A stretch of 64,000 nt of DNA from Sporobolomyces roseus. Lineage: Eukaryota > Basidiomycota > Microbotryomycetes > Sporidiobolales > Sporidiobolaceae. A program made the position numbers and the translations under genes. The stretch lies in NCBI GenBank assembly GCA_016617785.1, contig JADILM010000007.1:1364001-1428000 (forward strand). The letters run 5' to 3'. Under the pieces are notes generated by a model. That model was not told the DNA's origin. It saw only the letters and a program-made list of their open reading frames with translations, and did not search any database. Below are positions 34,418 to 47,468 of the stretch, piece by piece. Each line of letters opens with the position of its first letter. Position 1 is the first letter of the stretch.

Positions 34418-37400
34418 TCAAACGGTCGGAGTTCGAGTAGGTCTGTTTTCAATGGAGAAGACGTCAGCTACTTGAGGCGAGAGTGAGAAGGGGAAGATTG
34501 GGCTTACTGGAAAGGGTACGGTGGCCATAAATCTGGATCTTCTCGATCCTCCAACATGTCCAATTCTTCGTCTTCCTCTTCCGAAGAACCATCCGAATCG
34601 ACGAGTGAGCTGGTGGGTAGTGAGCCTCGCCGTTGAGCTGCGGCACAGATCACACAGAGTGCTGTCGTCGCTTGACACGCTCCACCGCAGGCTCCCCGAC
34701 TCAAGAGAGAATTCGTCATTCCTCCGCTCGTGGACAAGGCAGTCAAGAACGTGTCCTTGCCTCCTCCTCCACAAGACAACAGTCCAGATAGATCGGTCGT
34801 CGCTCGACCATTGTTTGCGGAGAGGGAAGAAAGTTGGGAGAAGCTCGAAGTTCCAGTCGTCGCGCTCGATGCAGAACCGACGAAGATTGGCGAGAGTGGG
34901 GAAGATTTGGTCGACGAGTTGGAAGTGTTTGAAGCGTTTCGACCGTGCCGTTGAGATACAGCTCGGAAAGGTAACGGTCGAGAGGTGAACGATGGCTCAG
35001 AAGGGAGGTTGATCGGTTTCGTCGCTGAAAGTATCGATGGACCAGGCGCACCGATCGGGGGAGCGAGTTTGACAGCTTTCGAATTAGGTGAGGGTTGACT
35101 CGACGAGGAGTTGTTGCTGTTGAGACTTGTGGAACTGGGCGAGCGACGAGGAGGAGGTGCGGGTGAAAGTCGGAACTCTTTCGGTGCAGGTTGTGAGAAT
35201 GCTGCATCCGTCTGTAACGAGATTGTTTCCCACGCTGCTCGACCATCCCGAAGCTTCTCAGCGAAATCGTGGAACTCTGCGAAGCGGAGAGAGAAATGTC
35301 AGTTTCGAGAAAAAAAAGTCGATGTCGATGTCGAAAGAATGAGCTCACCGTCGATACAGCCAGACATGGCAGTGAATAGAGGTTTACAGAAGAGGTCGAT
35401 GAATCCCATTTGACCCTTCGCTAGCGCTTTCGTATCGGAAGCATCTTGAACCATGACCGTGATCGGAAGATTGAATTCGGCTTCAATCTTGGCTTGAACC
35501 GACCACTCGTCGATGAGGGCAGCAGACCACGCTCTTGAGATACGATGAGGTCGACTCTGTGCGAAAGTCAGATTCGTCAGTGAGAGAAAGAGCCAAGAGG
35601 GAAGAAGAAGAGGAGACGAACGGGGTTACTGATATCTGCCGACTTGATCAATCCAGCACAAAGTAACAATCGATCTGCCTCAACATCCCGCTTCGCACTC
35701 CTTCCCTTCTCAGAGAAGCTCTTTCCCATCTCTGACAGTTCTTGAACGAATTCGAAATGTCGACTCATATCGGTTGCGAGAATCGAAGCTTCGACAATCT
35801 TGCGGAACGAAGTCGCTTGATCTCCTAGGTGACCGAACTCTCCACCTAATAAGTACTCGAATTGGTGTTTTCGTAACATGTGGATGAGGGTGACGTTGTG
35901 GAAGTTCTCGAGAATCGATTTATCGGTGTAGACTTGAGCGATTGGAGCTCGAGCGTTGACCTAGGGAGTGAGATAGAGTCAGTGAAGGCGATAGAGAAGA
36001 GTAGAAATAGTCAGACATACCATGTAAGCATTCGAGAGACCGGGATGTCCGACGTCGTGACCGATACAAGCAACCATCAAGGCGAAAACGTCCATCGGTC
36101 GCAGTAACTCTCCCATTCTCCCTTCTTCAACCGCTCTGTTCCTTCTCCACTTCCTCCTCGCCTCTCCCGTATTCGGATCGTAATCGTCTTCGCATAAAAG
36201 GTAAAGTGGAGGAGCGAGTCCCATTCGAACGAGGAAAGTATAGCACGCTTGAGTGACATCGGTAGCGTGAGAGAAGTTGTGATAGCCATTTCGAGAGTGG
36301 TAGGCTGATCGAAGGGACAGGAGAAGGGATTTCATGCGAGCTGTGACGAAAATGATCGGTCAGTTTGGAGCCGAGACGGAAATCTCCGAAGGTCAGTCCA
36401 GAAGAAGAGAGCTCACTGTGATCGAACTCGACACCTTCCATACTCCTCACGCCTTCGAAGATGAGTCCAGCACATGCGAGAAGTTCGTCGGAGGAGTAGG
36501 ACATCGCGTTGAAAGACCAACTTTGAAGTCCGGAAATGAGGCGGAATCGATCGTCTTGCGAGAGAACCGGGAAAGCGGGTTGTGTTGGATGTGCAGGAAG
36601 AGTAGGGAGAGCATCGGAGGTAGCCGAAGGAGGTTCTTCGCAGATGAAAGGTGAAACTGGGGAAGTCGCGCTACTTGGAGCAGTCGAGTCGGCGAAGAAG
36701 CTCGTTGAAGCTGTTTGAGTCGGACTCGGGGAGATGGTAGGAGATGCAGGTATCGCGTCGAGGGGTACTCCAGCGAGAGATGAACAACCTCCTCCTTCGC
36801 CTTCTTGAGTTTGACCCAATTCGACAGATTTCGGTTCAGCACAAAGAGCGAGAGAATGCGCCAATAACGAAGCGAGGTGACGGCCGAGACTAGACGAGCA
36901 AGGTTTGGGCAAATAAGCTAACCGGAAGTATAGGGAAGAACAAAGGGCAAAAAAACTCACAGTCTATCCTTTCCTCCCTTTTTCCCCGCTCCAATTACAC
37001 CAGTTTCCTTGTCCCCTGCATCTGGTCCTACTGCGTCCCTCACTTTCTTACTCATTGCTGTCACTCCGTGTACCCTATGTGTCCCTACTCCGAGTACTCC
37101 AACGTCCACACTTCGCCGCCGAGTGAAATCTACATTGTTTGAGAGTAGTGAATTCGGAGTTTGAGGCGCGTTGCTGTTGAGGTATCCCGAGAAGAAGGAT
37201 GTATTGGATGCAGACGACACACTCGGTGATCGCATAGGAACTGGAGAATTTGGATGGGAAGATCGAGGAGAGGCTGGTAGATGAACTTGTTCGGTTGAAG
37301 CGCTCCTCCCGTGTGAGCTAGACCTCGCAGGAGAGCCGCCTGCTTGACTCTTCCTCCTCCTAGGTGTAGTAGATGCTTGAGATACGCTCAGGCGTTTCCC

Positions 37401-37673
37401 CTGTCCTTGAAACGGAGACACGAACGAGATCCCGCCTGAATTATTGTTGCTTGAACTAGAACCGTTCCTCTCTCTTTCTCCCCCTCCTCCTGTACTCTGT
37501 AAAGGACTCATGTAGTCTCCTCCTCCTCCACTGCTAGTTCCTGGACTTGCTGCGCGTACTAGAGAGGTTCGACGAAGTGAAGTTGGGAGAGGAAGAGGAG
37601 ACGGAAGAGGCGAGATGGTTGGAAGTGTCGCGGGGGAACTGCTTGAGAATGGATTGCTGAATAAGGGAGACAT
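34418..37673 (-). CDS. Class I 3',5'-cyclic nucleotide phosphodiesterase
   Basis: Multi-exon minus-strand gene of roughly 900-950 residues. The first ATG in frame is at 37673 (MSPLFSNPF). A long Ser/Pro-rich, probably disordered N-terminus precedes the catalytic domain. Within that domain HNFSHATDVTQ and ACIGHDVGHPG provide the HNxxHAxDV and HDxxHxG metal-binding signatures of class I enzymes. LENFHNVTLIHMLRKH and LLCAGLIKSADISNP supply further ligands. These enzymes hydrolyse cAMP and so damp PKA signalling; yeast Pde2 is the closest functional analogue. The C-terminal quarter is Ser-rich with a Cys-rich patch (GACGGACQATTALCVICAA) and an acidic run (SSEEEDEELD). The last exon encodes only PTRTPTV. 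Confidence 0.9.
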
Positions 37674-39141
37674 TCCCACCTTGATGATTGACCCAGCTGC
37701 AGTCGAAAGTGTCGAGGAGTTTTGGGTGAAGTGAGGTGGAGTGAAAATCGAAGAAGATTGAACGACCAACAAAAACTTCGGAGTCGAATTCGAATTTGGT
37801 CAAATGGCTAGAGAGGAATAAACCTAAACTAGAGGTCGATCACTCTGGTTTACGTTCTCCGTTGCTGGCAACTGTCGATTACCCGTCGTCGTCTTCGTCG
37901 TCGAGACACAATCCTTGAAAGAGTAAGCGGGAAGAACAGCAACCCAAGTTCTTCTTTCGCAAAATTCGTTAGTTTCGAACTCTGCTGCTGTGCAAATACA
38001 ACGGTTTCCGGACCTGACGCTAACAAGGCGACAAGTTCTCGTCGAGTCGACCAAGTTCGACCCACGCGAAATGAGTGCGCCACGTTAAGCCAAAACCGGA
38101 CGAGATCTTCGTCGAAAAAGTTCGAAAAGCCTGTCTTTCCCTTTTCGAGAGTTCTCGACGCTGCGTTGCCGGGCCGTCGGTCACTCTATCCGCCATAACG
38201 AATCGTTACTGTACTGTAGAGAGAAGAAAGCTCAAAGACGTCGGCTCGTCGTGGTGATTCGAAGGATTTCAGCTTTTTCCACGAAGCGAACCTTCGCTCC
38301 CTGTCTATTCTCTCTGGGACAACGAGAGCCGGTATACTTGACGTTATGAGATGAGCTGTGACGCATCTCTTTCATCTATGGCAGACTCTAGATACAGAAT
38401 ACGGACCCCGGGAGCGAGTCTCTTTTTGTATCTCGTCGCTCCGATTCGTCCTCGTCCGCATCCTCCTCCTTCTGGACGCTCAATCGGCTCCCCAGACATC
38501 AACAGGGCCTTTCCATCTGTCTGAGCACTTTTGTGATGCTTCGGAACTCCATCCTTTCTCAAGGTCGAATGCGAATGCGAAGGTCGAGTTGTCTGCTAGT
38601 CTTTCTCCTTTCCCGTTCCAAAAGAAACACTCGGGATCCGCGACTGCATCTTTTGTTCGATTATGACGAATCGAACGTAGAGGGCTGGAGACTGAAATCG
38701 ACGAAAATGCACACAGACTTCGATTCAACAATCCACTCGCCGCGGTTTCGGGGAATTCGACGTCGCGAGCATGTCTAGTAACCCCAGAAAGACTCCAAAG
38801 GACAGGGCTCGACGCAGATCTCGCTGAAGATCCGTCGTTGCAGATCTGTCGATTCTTCGTTTGAAATCTGAGAGATAGCTCACAAGGCAGTTCTCGCCCT
38901 CTTACTACAATGTGCGCAAAGTTGAGTGCAGTACGATGGCTGCAGGCAGAGCGCGAGAATCAAGCGCGCTAGTCACTTGAGATAGGGTATAGAATGCACA
39001 TTATCTACAACAAAAAGCTTCTATAAACAAGGGTTGCGAGTGGTTCACGAGTCTGAAGAGATAGAGAGTAGACACGTCAAGCTGTGTCGAACGAAGGAGT
39101 GTGGATCAAACCTAACGCAAAAACGAACCTGACTTTGGTTG
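37674..39141. other. Long spacer upstream of the phosphodiesterase gene
   Basis: 1.47 kb between the phosphodiesterase start and the stop of the Zn2Cys6 gene, both on the minus strand. Several short open frames exist on both strands but none is recognisable. It is long for this window and may hold an extended promoter or an unrecognised non-coding RNA. Confidence 0.4.
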
Positions 39142-40597
39142 TCAAGATGCCAAACCCCTCAACCAAGAGTCTATATCGTTGAACCCTGGCGTCGTAGCTC
39201 CTCCTTCCTTCTGAACACCTGGACTCGGGTAACCGTAGGGTAGAGAGAAAGTCGGATCGGTAGGAGTGGCCGTGCTTTGAGGTCGACTCAAACTCGAATG
39301 ATTCAGCGCGGGATTGCAAGATTGATCGAAGTAAGCCAAAGGTTGAGTACGATTGATTGGAGGAGGTAGAGGAAGACCAGGCGGAGGAGGGATATACATC
39401 GAGTTTGGCATTTTCATTTGATCGTGCAAATTCGTCGGTGCTGACTGATCGTAAGGAGGACGCGAGATGATTGGGTGGCCCGATGATGTGCCGTAGGTAC
39501 GGTTGGGATCATATCGAGTGAAGTAAGAGAACTGCTGCGGTTGCGAAGAAGGAGGAGGTGCGAGAGGAGGGAGTCGAGGGTAACTCGGGGTCGAGCGTCT
39601 GATGGAGTCGAAGTACGAGGAATGGTCGAGAGCGGGGGGAGGATAGTGTTGTAGAGGAGCAGAGGTCACGGCCTGAGTCGGAGGGGCGTACATCGGAGGG
39701 AGGTAAGGGTAGCCGTGCGAAGAGGTCGAAGCTGCCGGGTGAGCGAAAGCGTTCGGTATCGGTGAAGCAGCTGTCGAGGGAGGAGAGGGGACGAGCATTT
39801 CTTCGGGAGTAGAAGCGGAGGAGTAGCTGAGAGGCGGAGTCGGGGCGAAATGGTGAGGGAAAGCGAGAGAAGAGGTCGCGATTCCAGTATTGACAGAATC
39901 CCACGAATTTGATCGAGAGGGTTCTGCGAGTCGAGACGAAGGTATAGGGTTCGGTAAGGGTAGAGGATCTGTATTGCGAAAAGAATAGGTTAAAGACGAG
40001 TGAAAAGACACGCGAGATTTAACGAGACTTACAAATCGAGTTCGAAGCCGCTTCTCCTCCTGATGTCCCGTTCAACAAGTCTGCCATAGAGCCTCTGACA
40101 CTCTGTCGATCCCCATGTCCCGCTTCCTCCTTGGTATCCTCCTCAGTGATAGCGGCAGCTTTTGCCGCTCCCCTTTTCTTTCTCGGTCCTCCTCCACTCG
40201 ATTTGTGCCCTTCGTAGTTACACACCACAGTACTGATATCTCTCCCTTCGAACCTAGCTGTACGAACGCATGCAGCGCAAGCTGTAAATCGTCGGAAAGA
40301 GCATAAAAGTCAGCCAAGAAGTTCTCTCGGACGGGATTTCGGAAAGAGAGAAAGAGAGAGAGAGAGAGAGATTGCTTACCAGGTCGATCAGCAGAGCAGC
40401 GTACTTTGCGCTGTCTACAAGTAGTACATGATTGTCCCTTTGCGAGTCTGTTCAGCGAAGACGCGAGGTGTGACGAGCCAAGTCAGCGAGTTGTTCTGTG
40501 AGAGTAATCGGGAGAGAGCGAGAGAGGTGACTGACGGATTGACTTGTACTATATGCCTGCCCTTTGTAGAAGACTTCCTCGTCTTCTCGAGACCCAT
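39142..40597 (-). CDS. Zn2Cys6 binuclear cluster transcription factor
   Basis: Four exons (40536-40597, 40380-40447, 40033-40281, 39142-39968) give 401 residues, phases consistent. The cluster is split by introns: SCTTCRQRKVRC in exon 2, then ACAACVRTARFEGRD and VVCNYEG in exon 3. This gives the six-Cys fungal pattern C-x2-C-x6-C-x6-C-x2-C with a long last spacing of 14 residues. A basic stretch (GPRKKRGAAKAAA) follows. The rest is Pro/Ser/Tyr-rich and could be an activation region; it ends in the acidic/aromatic NDIDSWLRGLAS. No fungal-specific middle homology domain is visible, so the protein is short for its class. It is divergent from the PH-domain gene. Target genes cannot be inferred. 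Confidence 0.85.
40341..40370. repeat. GA-rich microsatellite in Zn2Cys6 gene intron
   Basis: About 30 bases of GA/GAAA repeats within the second intron of the transcription factor gene. A simple repeat without evident function. Confidence 0.8.
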
Positions 40598-41869
40598 TTA
40601 CAAGTATAGGTTGAGAGGAAAGAAGAGAGAGGCGAGGGAGAGAAAGGGGAAATTTGGTTGAAGCGGTTCGTGTTGAGAATCTTAAGGTTGGCGCCCTTGT
40701 ACTGCGCGTTTGTCCCTATCTCTAGTCTTCGACGAGGTGCTGTTGTTCGACAAGAGGAGAGAGAGCTAGAGTGGAGGGCAGAGCAGAGAAACGAGGTTCT
40801 CTTCGCGTTCTCTCTCTCTCTTCTCTCTTTGCAGGTTTCCAGTGGAAGTTTCTCAACCTCGCATGTCTTCCCGAAGGTTCCGACTCGCGTGGCAGGAAGC
40901 CGGGAGCTTTGATGACATAATTTAAAACTATTTCCAGTTGACGATCTCATCGTGCGTGAGCTTTATCTCCTTCTTCGAGGATTCACCCAGGCTTCGAACA
41001 TGCTGAGAGGACTTGATAAGGCTTGAGTCTATCAGCAGACGATGTACACTCTCGGCATCGTGTTCACCATGTCGATGCTATCGCAAGAAGAGGGATAGAA
41101 AAGGTGAAACGAGTTCGCGTGCAAGGAGACCCTCGAATGCTCACTTCATCCTGTGCAAGCCGGACTTCCAAGTGGAGGTTGACATTGGTATCGCGTCGCA
41201 CGAGTCGTCCTGTTTGAACAGGCTTCAATTCGAACGCACAAATCTGTTCGTTGCGAACAGAAGCAGCGCAAGTCTAAGTCGGCTTCGTTGGCGTTCGCTG
41301 ATCGGCTTGACGATTCATCTCCGACCTTAAGTCTCCGTTACCCGTCCCGAGTTTTAAGTTCGGGCTACTCTCTCTCGTAAAAAGCATGAGAAGGTTTTCG
41401 TAGGATCGAACTCTTTCCCCTCTTCTCCTCCCCCTCTTTCTCCTGATAGGCAGACCCCGTTTGGAGACCGTCCTCCTTTCGTCAAAGCTGACCTTCGGCA
41501 AGGCATCGTCGGCAAGGAGAGAGAGAGAGAGCTGTTTTGAGCTTGCCGACGCATTGGAATTTGACAAAGAAACAAGACTGATTGCATAAGAGCGAATTGG
41601 TCTCTACTGATCGCAGCTAGTCGACTGGCCTCCACTGTCGATAACGAGAGGAGAGAGATCGCCGAGTTTGAAATACAGTAGTGTGTTAACGTTGACACTA
41701 TAATCTGACTCGTTCATTTGCCGTAGTCGTTTCCTCTACCCTTCGGATCTCCCTGGCAACCCCCTTGTCGTCGTTCGTCGTTCGCCGTCGTTCGCATTCT
41801 TCAACCAATCCCCATCCTCTCAAAAACTGTCGAAATTGGAGACCCACAAATTGAACTTGATCGAACAGA
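40598..41869. promoter_or_regulatory. Divergent promoter region, Zn2Cys6 factor/PH protein
   Basis: 1.27 kb between two divergent starts. It contains pyrimidine tracts and direct TCGTTCGTCGTTCGCC-type triplet repeats near 41770-41795, just before the PH gene. No gene was recognised inside. Confidence 0.5.
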
Positions 41870-44800
41870 ATGGCCGAAACGACCAAACCCAACTCTCCAT
41901 CTTACTCGTTTTGCACAGAAGTGACAGATCCTGTAAGATTCTTAGCCGACTTGCCTTTGTTACAAGAAAGAGAGGAGGAAGATTCAACCACTCAGCAAGT
42001 TTCAATTAACGGAACTTCTTCTTCTTCGACTCCTCTTTCCTCCACCTCCACTCAGACTCGAAGAATGTCATCTCCTCGAGGGAGTACTGTATCAGCATTA
42101 CCCAACGGTACATCAATGAGCAACACTACCCCTTCCTCTTCCTCCTTTCCTCTCGCTTCTTCTGCTTCTTCCTCGGCGTCATCTCCAACAATCACCGACT
42201 CTCCACGCTCTCAACGGTCATCCAGCAAATCGAGGAAACGTTTATCAGTCACACTGTCAGGTTTATTGAGCAAGAGTAGGTCGAGGAGTGCTAGTAAAAG
42301 TGGGAAAGATGAGAGGGGAGACGAACAGAGGTCGGTCTCAGTGGGAATGAACGAGACGGGAGATTCGGGTAGAAGGAGTATCAGTCCATCCAGGAGGCCC
42401 AGTGTGGACGACACGAACGCCTCGAGTAGCCGTTCGCCTTCACCTCCTCCGACCCTTCCTCTTCCCCATGAAGTTTCAACTCCTTCTTCCTCCTCGAACA
42501 AATCGAAACCTCCTGTCTCCCTCCCTTCCTTGTTCCGCAGAAGACCTTCCAACGGCTCTGTCACTTCGCCCACCTCTCCTTCTTTCCCGCAAAACAACGA
42601 ATCAGTCAACAGTCGTTCGACTTCTTCCTTTGATGGCCGCCGACAGTCGATCGAAAGACATCGACTCAATCCTGCTGGTCTAGGACTGAGCTCTAGTAGT
42701 ATCGGATCGTCAGACGGTGGACTTCTCTCGGACGGGTCGACAGCAGCAACTTCTCCCGATATCGATTCAGCAGAAGTCACGACTCTCCGACCTCAGAACG
42801 GATCAACAAGCGCAGACAAACGCAGAAGGAGCTCTCTCGTATTAGCTCAGGAACTAGGTACTCAAGCTGCTGGAGAAGAAGGTGAGTTTCCCATCTTTGA
42901 TTCTGCCCACTCTCGCTAAGGAGATTCGAGATTAATTTCGATTGTTTCCCTGCACTTCCAGATCTCGCAGCATTCGTTCGTGCTTCAGGAAGTACATCTC
43001 CTTCGCCTAATCTCTCTTGTAAGTTGCTCTCTCCCTGTGTGATCCAAATATCTTGTGTACTCAGTCTTTTCGCAAACTGTCTTCAGCCGGACCTTTCGCC
43101 CGTCGACCTTCGAACCCTTACACATTCTCCCCTTCCTCCAACGTCTTCCTCGACTCGCCTTCGATCTCACAAGTTTCGACTACTCCCGCCGTCGCGCCCG
43201 AGACCGTAGATTCGACTATCGCAGCTCGGCGCCAAACTCGAAATATTGAGAATCTCAATCTCGGAGACCTTGGACGCAGAAGCCCCGTGCCACCCACAGC
43301 TGGTTCGACCGCCGACGAAGACGAACCGAATGATCTACAATCGGTGTCGTCAAGTTCCCCTTCAGCCCTTTCCCCTAGTCTACAAACGTCTCGACCTCGC
43401 TCGACTACGCAAGCTCGCTTGCAAGCCCTTCCGCGTCTTCTGTCGATGGATGTCATTCCGAGCTATGGTCATGTCGCCGAGGATGAAGAGCAAGAGCCGG
43501 ATGAAGAAACTGAATCGGATACGGAAGATTTGGAAGGAGAGGGAGAAGGGGAAGGCGAAGGAGAAGGGGAGACGGAAGGTGAAGGGGAGACGACGGCTGA
43601 AGCTACTTCAGAGGATGAGGGAGATCAGTACGCCAGCGCAGACGAAGGACCCGCAATCAGTCGATCGACAACTCCTGCTCAAACTCCTCGACCTTCGTCT
43701 CGACCCGGTTCACATGAGCGATTCGCATCTTCAACCTCCTCCACGTCTCGTGGAGTGCCTCCCCGAATCCCTTCTCTCACTGGTCTCGCAATGTTCGCCA
43801 ATGGATCTCCGGCACTCGGAGGAGGTCGAGGAGGAAACGCTTCATCTTGGGTTACTTTCGCTCCCGCAACTCCTGGAACTGTTCGAACTGCTCGACCTCT
43901 TCCCCCTTCGACAAACTCTGCCGACCAATCTTACTTCGATCTCCCTCGACCTTCTGCCTCGGGTTCGAAAACTCCTGGCGGCGTACCTCAGACCCCTCTC
44001 GCCCCGATGTCAATCTCCGATGTCGCTAGAGGGAAGCGACCAGCTCTACAAGAAGACGTCGAAGAGGCCGAGGCTAACCATGCTCGACTCGCATCGACTC
44101 CTGGTCTCATGCAGACGACTCCTGCTGCTACCGAAGATTCTGCAGTTCGACACGGCCTTTACCGTTTGAGGAGTCAGAGTGAAGTCGCTCTCATGAGCCC
44201 GAGTATGGTTGACAGCGATGATGAACCGGTTGGAACGGCTGCGATCACTGGATTGGATTCTGTTTGGAGAACGGGAGGAGTGCAAACCCCTGGTCCCTCT
44301 TTCCTCTCGAAACCCTCTTCACCTATCCTGAAACCCAAATCACCTCGACCTTCCCTCCCTCCTGTCGAGGCTCCCGGTACTCCTGGACCTCCTCCTACTC
44401 CCCTTTCTCTCGTCACTCCTTCCTCTCCGATTCCTTCTTCTCCCACTCAGACTCGTCTCTCTGCCCGTCCTACAACTGGGAACAGACTCCACCGACCTCG
44501 ATCAATGTACGAACTTCGAGATGCACCTCCCGATTATACTTCAATCGCTCGACAACCCGGTTTCGGACCTCGACAGAATGTTCAGCCTCGAGAGGAGGAA
44601 GGACGAGAAGGACTACCTCAGTATACATGTTCGATCCATATCGAAGGTTTCATGCCTCGCAAGATGGAGTTCACTTCGCCCGGAGTACAAGCGAAGGATC
44701 GTGCTTGGAAACGACAGTATATCGTTCTTCACGGTACTTCGATCAAAGTGTACAAATACGATCTTCGAACTCATCCGATTCCAGGAGAAGAGGATTGGTC

Positions 44801-45527
44801 GACGGTTCCTGTCGACATCTACGGAAACGATGGACCTCCTCCTCTTCATTTCCATCAAGGAGAGTACGGTGTCGACAACTCTCAAGGTAGTCGATTCCCG
44901 CTATCGATCGAAGATGCCAAAGCAAAGGCGAAGAGTCGAATTATTCAGCAAGCAACCGCTTCTTCAACCAACCTACTCCTTCGACATTACTCTCTTCAGA
45001 ACGCCGAATCTGGTCTCGCCGCCGATTATATCAAGCGTAAACATGTCGTGCGAGTTCGAGCAGAAGGAGAGCAGTTCCTGTTACAAGCGAAGGATGATCG
45101 AGGAGTCATTGATCTGATCGAGGTAAGTCACTCTCATTTGCCTATCCTTGGTATGAGAGGAGCTGATGCTGGTTCGTCCCCCCCTACAGGCGCTACAAGC
45201 TGCCACGAACGTCGCACTCGACCTCGATGCTCGACCTTTACCGAAATTCATCACTCTTCCTCGCCGACGAAGAAGAAGGAGACCTCGACAAGATGCTGCG
45301 AATGCTGCTATCGCCGCTGCAACTGCCGCTGCCATCGAGGAGAGCGCCGCCGCCGCTGGTGTTCCACCTCCTACGGAACCTCGAAGAAGATCGCCTGATC
45401 GTTTCGCAGATATGGCTGATGAAGATGTGAGTCGCTCTATCGACACCGCCTCCTCTAGCTAGACTAACTTGTTCTCTTCCATTTGTAGCGTGCCCTCGCT
45501 TCTGGAAACGATGCAACTCTCGGTTAA
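41870..45527 (+). CDS. PH-domain protein, conserved in basidiomycetes
   Basis: Five exons (41870-42881, 42962-43018, 43087-45122, 45190-45426, 45489-45527) give 1,126 residues. The first 800 residues are Ser/Pro-rich and probably disordered, with an acidic EGEGEGEGE stretch near residue 520. From about residue 860, YTCSIHIEGFMPRKMEF, AKDRAWKRQYIVLHGTSIKVYK and, after a loop, VVRVRAEGEQFLLQAKDD form a PH domain with a long insertion. The tail (ALQAATNVALDLDARPLPKF, then RRRRRRR and an Ala-rich helix) continues past it. PH domains of this arrangement bind membranes or small GTPases, so a cortical or trafficking role is likely but unproven. Exon 3 begins at 43087, the only acceptor that keeps frame after the 57-base exon 2. 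Confidence 0.83.
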
Positions 45528-45904
45528 TCTCTAATACCCATACTTTCCCTCTCATCCCGTCTTCTCCAATTATAGAATTTTATCGCAGTATCTCGCAGTC
45601 TTTTACACTACATCTATTCCGCTTTCCAGCAATATCTCAGCTCGTACCGGCTGTACTTTGTCCTTGTTGATTCCAAAATTATTTTTTGAACATAATGTAA
45701 AATCTTCCCCTTCGCAACCTTTACACCTCCTCGTTTCAATGTTAAGGAAGCTCATCATCGAGCTGGAGAGAGGAGAATTCGCCGCATCCCGAGAACAGCC
45801 TCGCGTCCGACCATCATCTTAATTCGTTTTCAAGCCTTGACCTCGTCAATCGCGCTGACCTCTCCATCACTCTCGGAGCGTCGTACGACGCTACCGATGA
45901 GGCG
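45528..45904. other. 3' flank of PH-protein gene
   Basis: 377 bases between the stop codon and the left breakpoint of the duplicated pseudogene. It contains AT-rich stretches (ATTATTTTTTGAAC near 45680) that may serve 3'-end formation. No gene seen. Confidence 0.45.
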
Positions 45905-46621
45905 AGTTGAGGAGATTGAACGCCAACGCGAGGTTGACCGTCACGGTTAGTCTTTTCTATTGCGTCCGCGCTTCGTCGGTCGTCTGTATCCGGAAACTGA
46001 TTTTTTTTGCTCTTCGTTCTTTCTTTAGTCCACCACGTTCAGCACCACACCCAGCCTGTCTTGGACACTCAACACCAACAAGAACAACATCACGAGAAGG
46101 TTGTCCCTACGACTAACATCAAGGGTTAGTCTCCTACGAATTCTTTCTTCTCTCTCACCTTACATCTCCTACATTCCCTCCCTTCTCCCACTTCCCTCTT
46201 CTCTCACATCTTCTCTCCTCCTTCTTCCCTCAACTCTGTCGGCGATCTCCTACTCTCCCTTCCCGCTGCTTTTTTTTTTTGACTACGATTAATTTCGCTG
46301 ACTTCGCGCACTTTTCCTCCCCTCGAACAGAACGTCACGTCGCTACCGATGAGGACAAGGCTATGCTCGCTTCTTTGAACACTGCTAGGGACACTCGTAC
46401 TGAGGCTCCCTCCGAGAAGGTTATCATCGATAAGGGAGAGCAAGTTCACACAAACACTTCGCACCATGTTCATCAGTTGGTTCAACCTGTCATCGAAAGG
46501 GATACCCACGAGCACCACAAGACTCACACTGGTACGTGCTGGTCTTTTACACACTCCACTATCCCCAGAATTGACCAATTTTTATCGTCGAATTTTTCAG
46601 TCGTTCCCGTTCATCAAGAAT
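45905..46621 (+). pseudogene. Truncated inverted copy of the His-rich stress-type gene
   Basis: This segment matches 23371-24077 read on the minus strand. It covers the end of exon 3, exons 4 and 5, the first codons of exon 6 and all three introns between them. Even the intron bases are mostly conserved, including the T-rich run before the acceptor at 46028. The copy begins abruptly at GTTGAGGAGATTGAACGCC and ends abruptly after CATCAAGAA. It therefore lacks the start codon, exons 1 and 2 and the C-terminus. Because introns are kept it is a DNA-level duplication, not a retrocopy. The coding parts carry few changes, for example HVHQLVQ where the parent has HVHHLVQ, so the event looks recent. 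Confidence 0.92.
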
Positions 46622-47468
46622 CGCTCCGATGGTTTGCCGACAAGTACATGTGTATCTCGAAGTGCGCTAGCTCGTTAGAAGGCTCGCAGTGCAACAGCTC
46701 CGCCGCAAAGAGGCTCTGACGAAGAATCTCAATTTTATCGCGAGATAGCGACTGGTTGCATCAAAGCAACGTACGATCTACGAACGATGTACAAGAAGGC
46801 TATCTTACATGGAACTGAACCGTCCAGTGATAGACCGCGACAAGGATAGCTTCGAACCGGCGATAATGTCTGTAGCCGGACTCGTTTCATGTCGTTGCGC
46901 TTCGACTTCTTGCCTCCATATTTTTGTGGCAATCGCTCGGCCTCGTCGATCCGAGCTAGGTCTCCAAGCGCCGCGACATCTTTTAGTTTCGTTCGAAAGC
47001 TTTGAGAGATAAGACTCCTTGGAGAAATCTTCCCACGATCACTCTAGACGGCTTCGAATCAGGCTCGATAGCTCGAGCGAAGTGAGAGACAGAGAGAGTT
47101 GGACAGAGTGGATAAATATTGCGAGTGTCTGCAAATGATAATAAGTGATATAGGGAACGGAAAACGATGCGAAGACAGACACAGAGATAGTTCTTGGGTA
47201 GAGAGATACAAAGTGATGAGAAGATGGGAAGGGGCTCGATATCTAGTGAAAGACAGAGTGGGTACGGAAGGGAGAGAGAGAGAGAGAGAGTCCTGCCTGA
47301 GGAAGGGGGAACAAAACGAAAACTGGAGAACGATGGCGTCTAATTCAAGAGCGGGAGACTATCGATCGAGAGAGATCGTCAGTAGGAGAGCGTCAAGAGA
47401 GTCGAGAGGAGTAGGCTTACGATAAGTTAGAGAGAGAAGATTTTGGAGGATTGTCTCTTGTGACTAGT
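46622..47468. other. Intergenic stretch after the pseudogene
   Basis: About 850 bases between the right breakpoint of the duplicated segment and the stop of the secreted-protein gene. It is purine-rich in 47085-47400 and includes a GA microsatellite. No gene recognised. Confidence 0.45.
47271..47290. repeat. GA dinucleotide microsatellite
   Basis: About ten uninterrupted GA units within a longer purine-rich stretch. Non-coding simple repeat. Confidence 0.85.
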
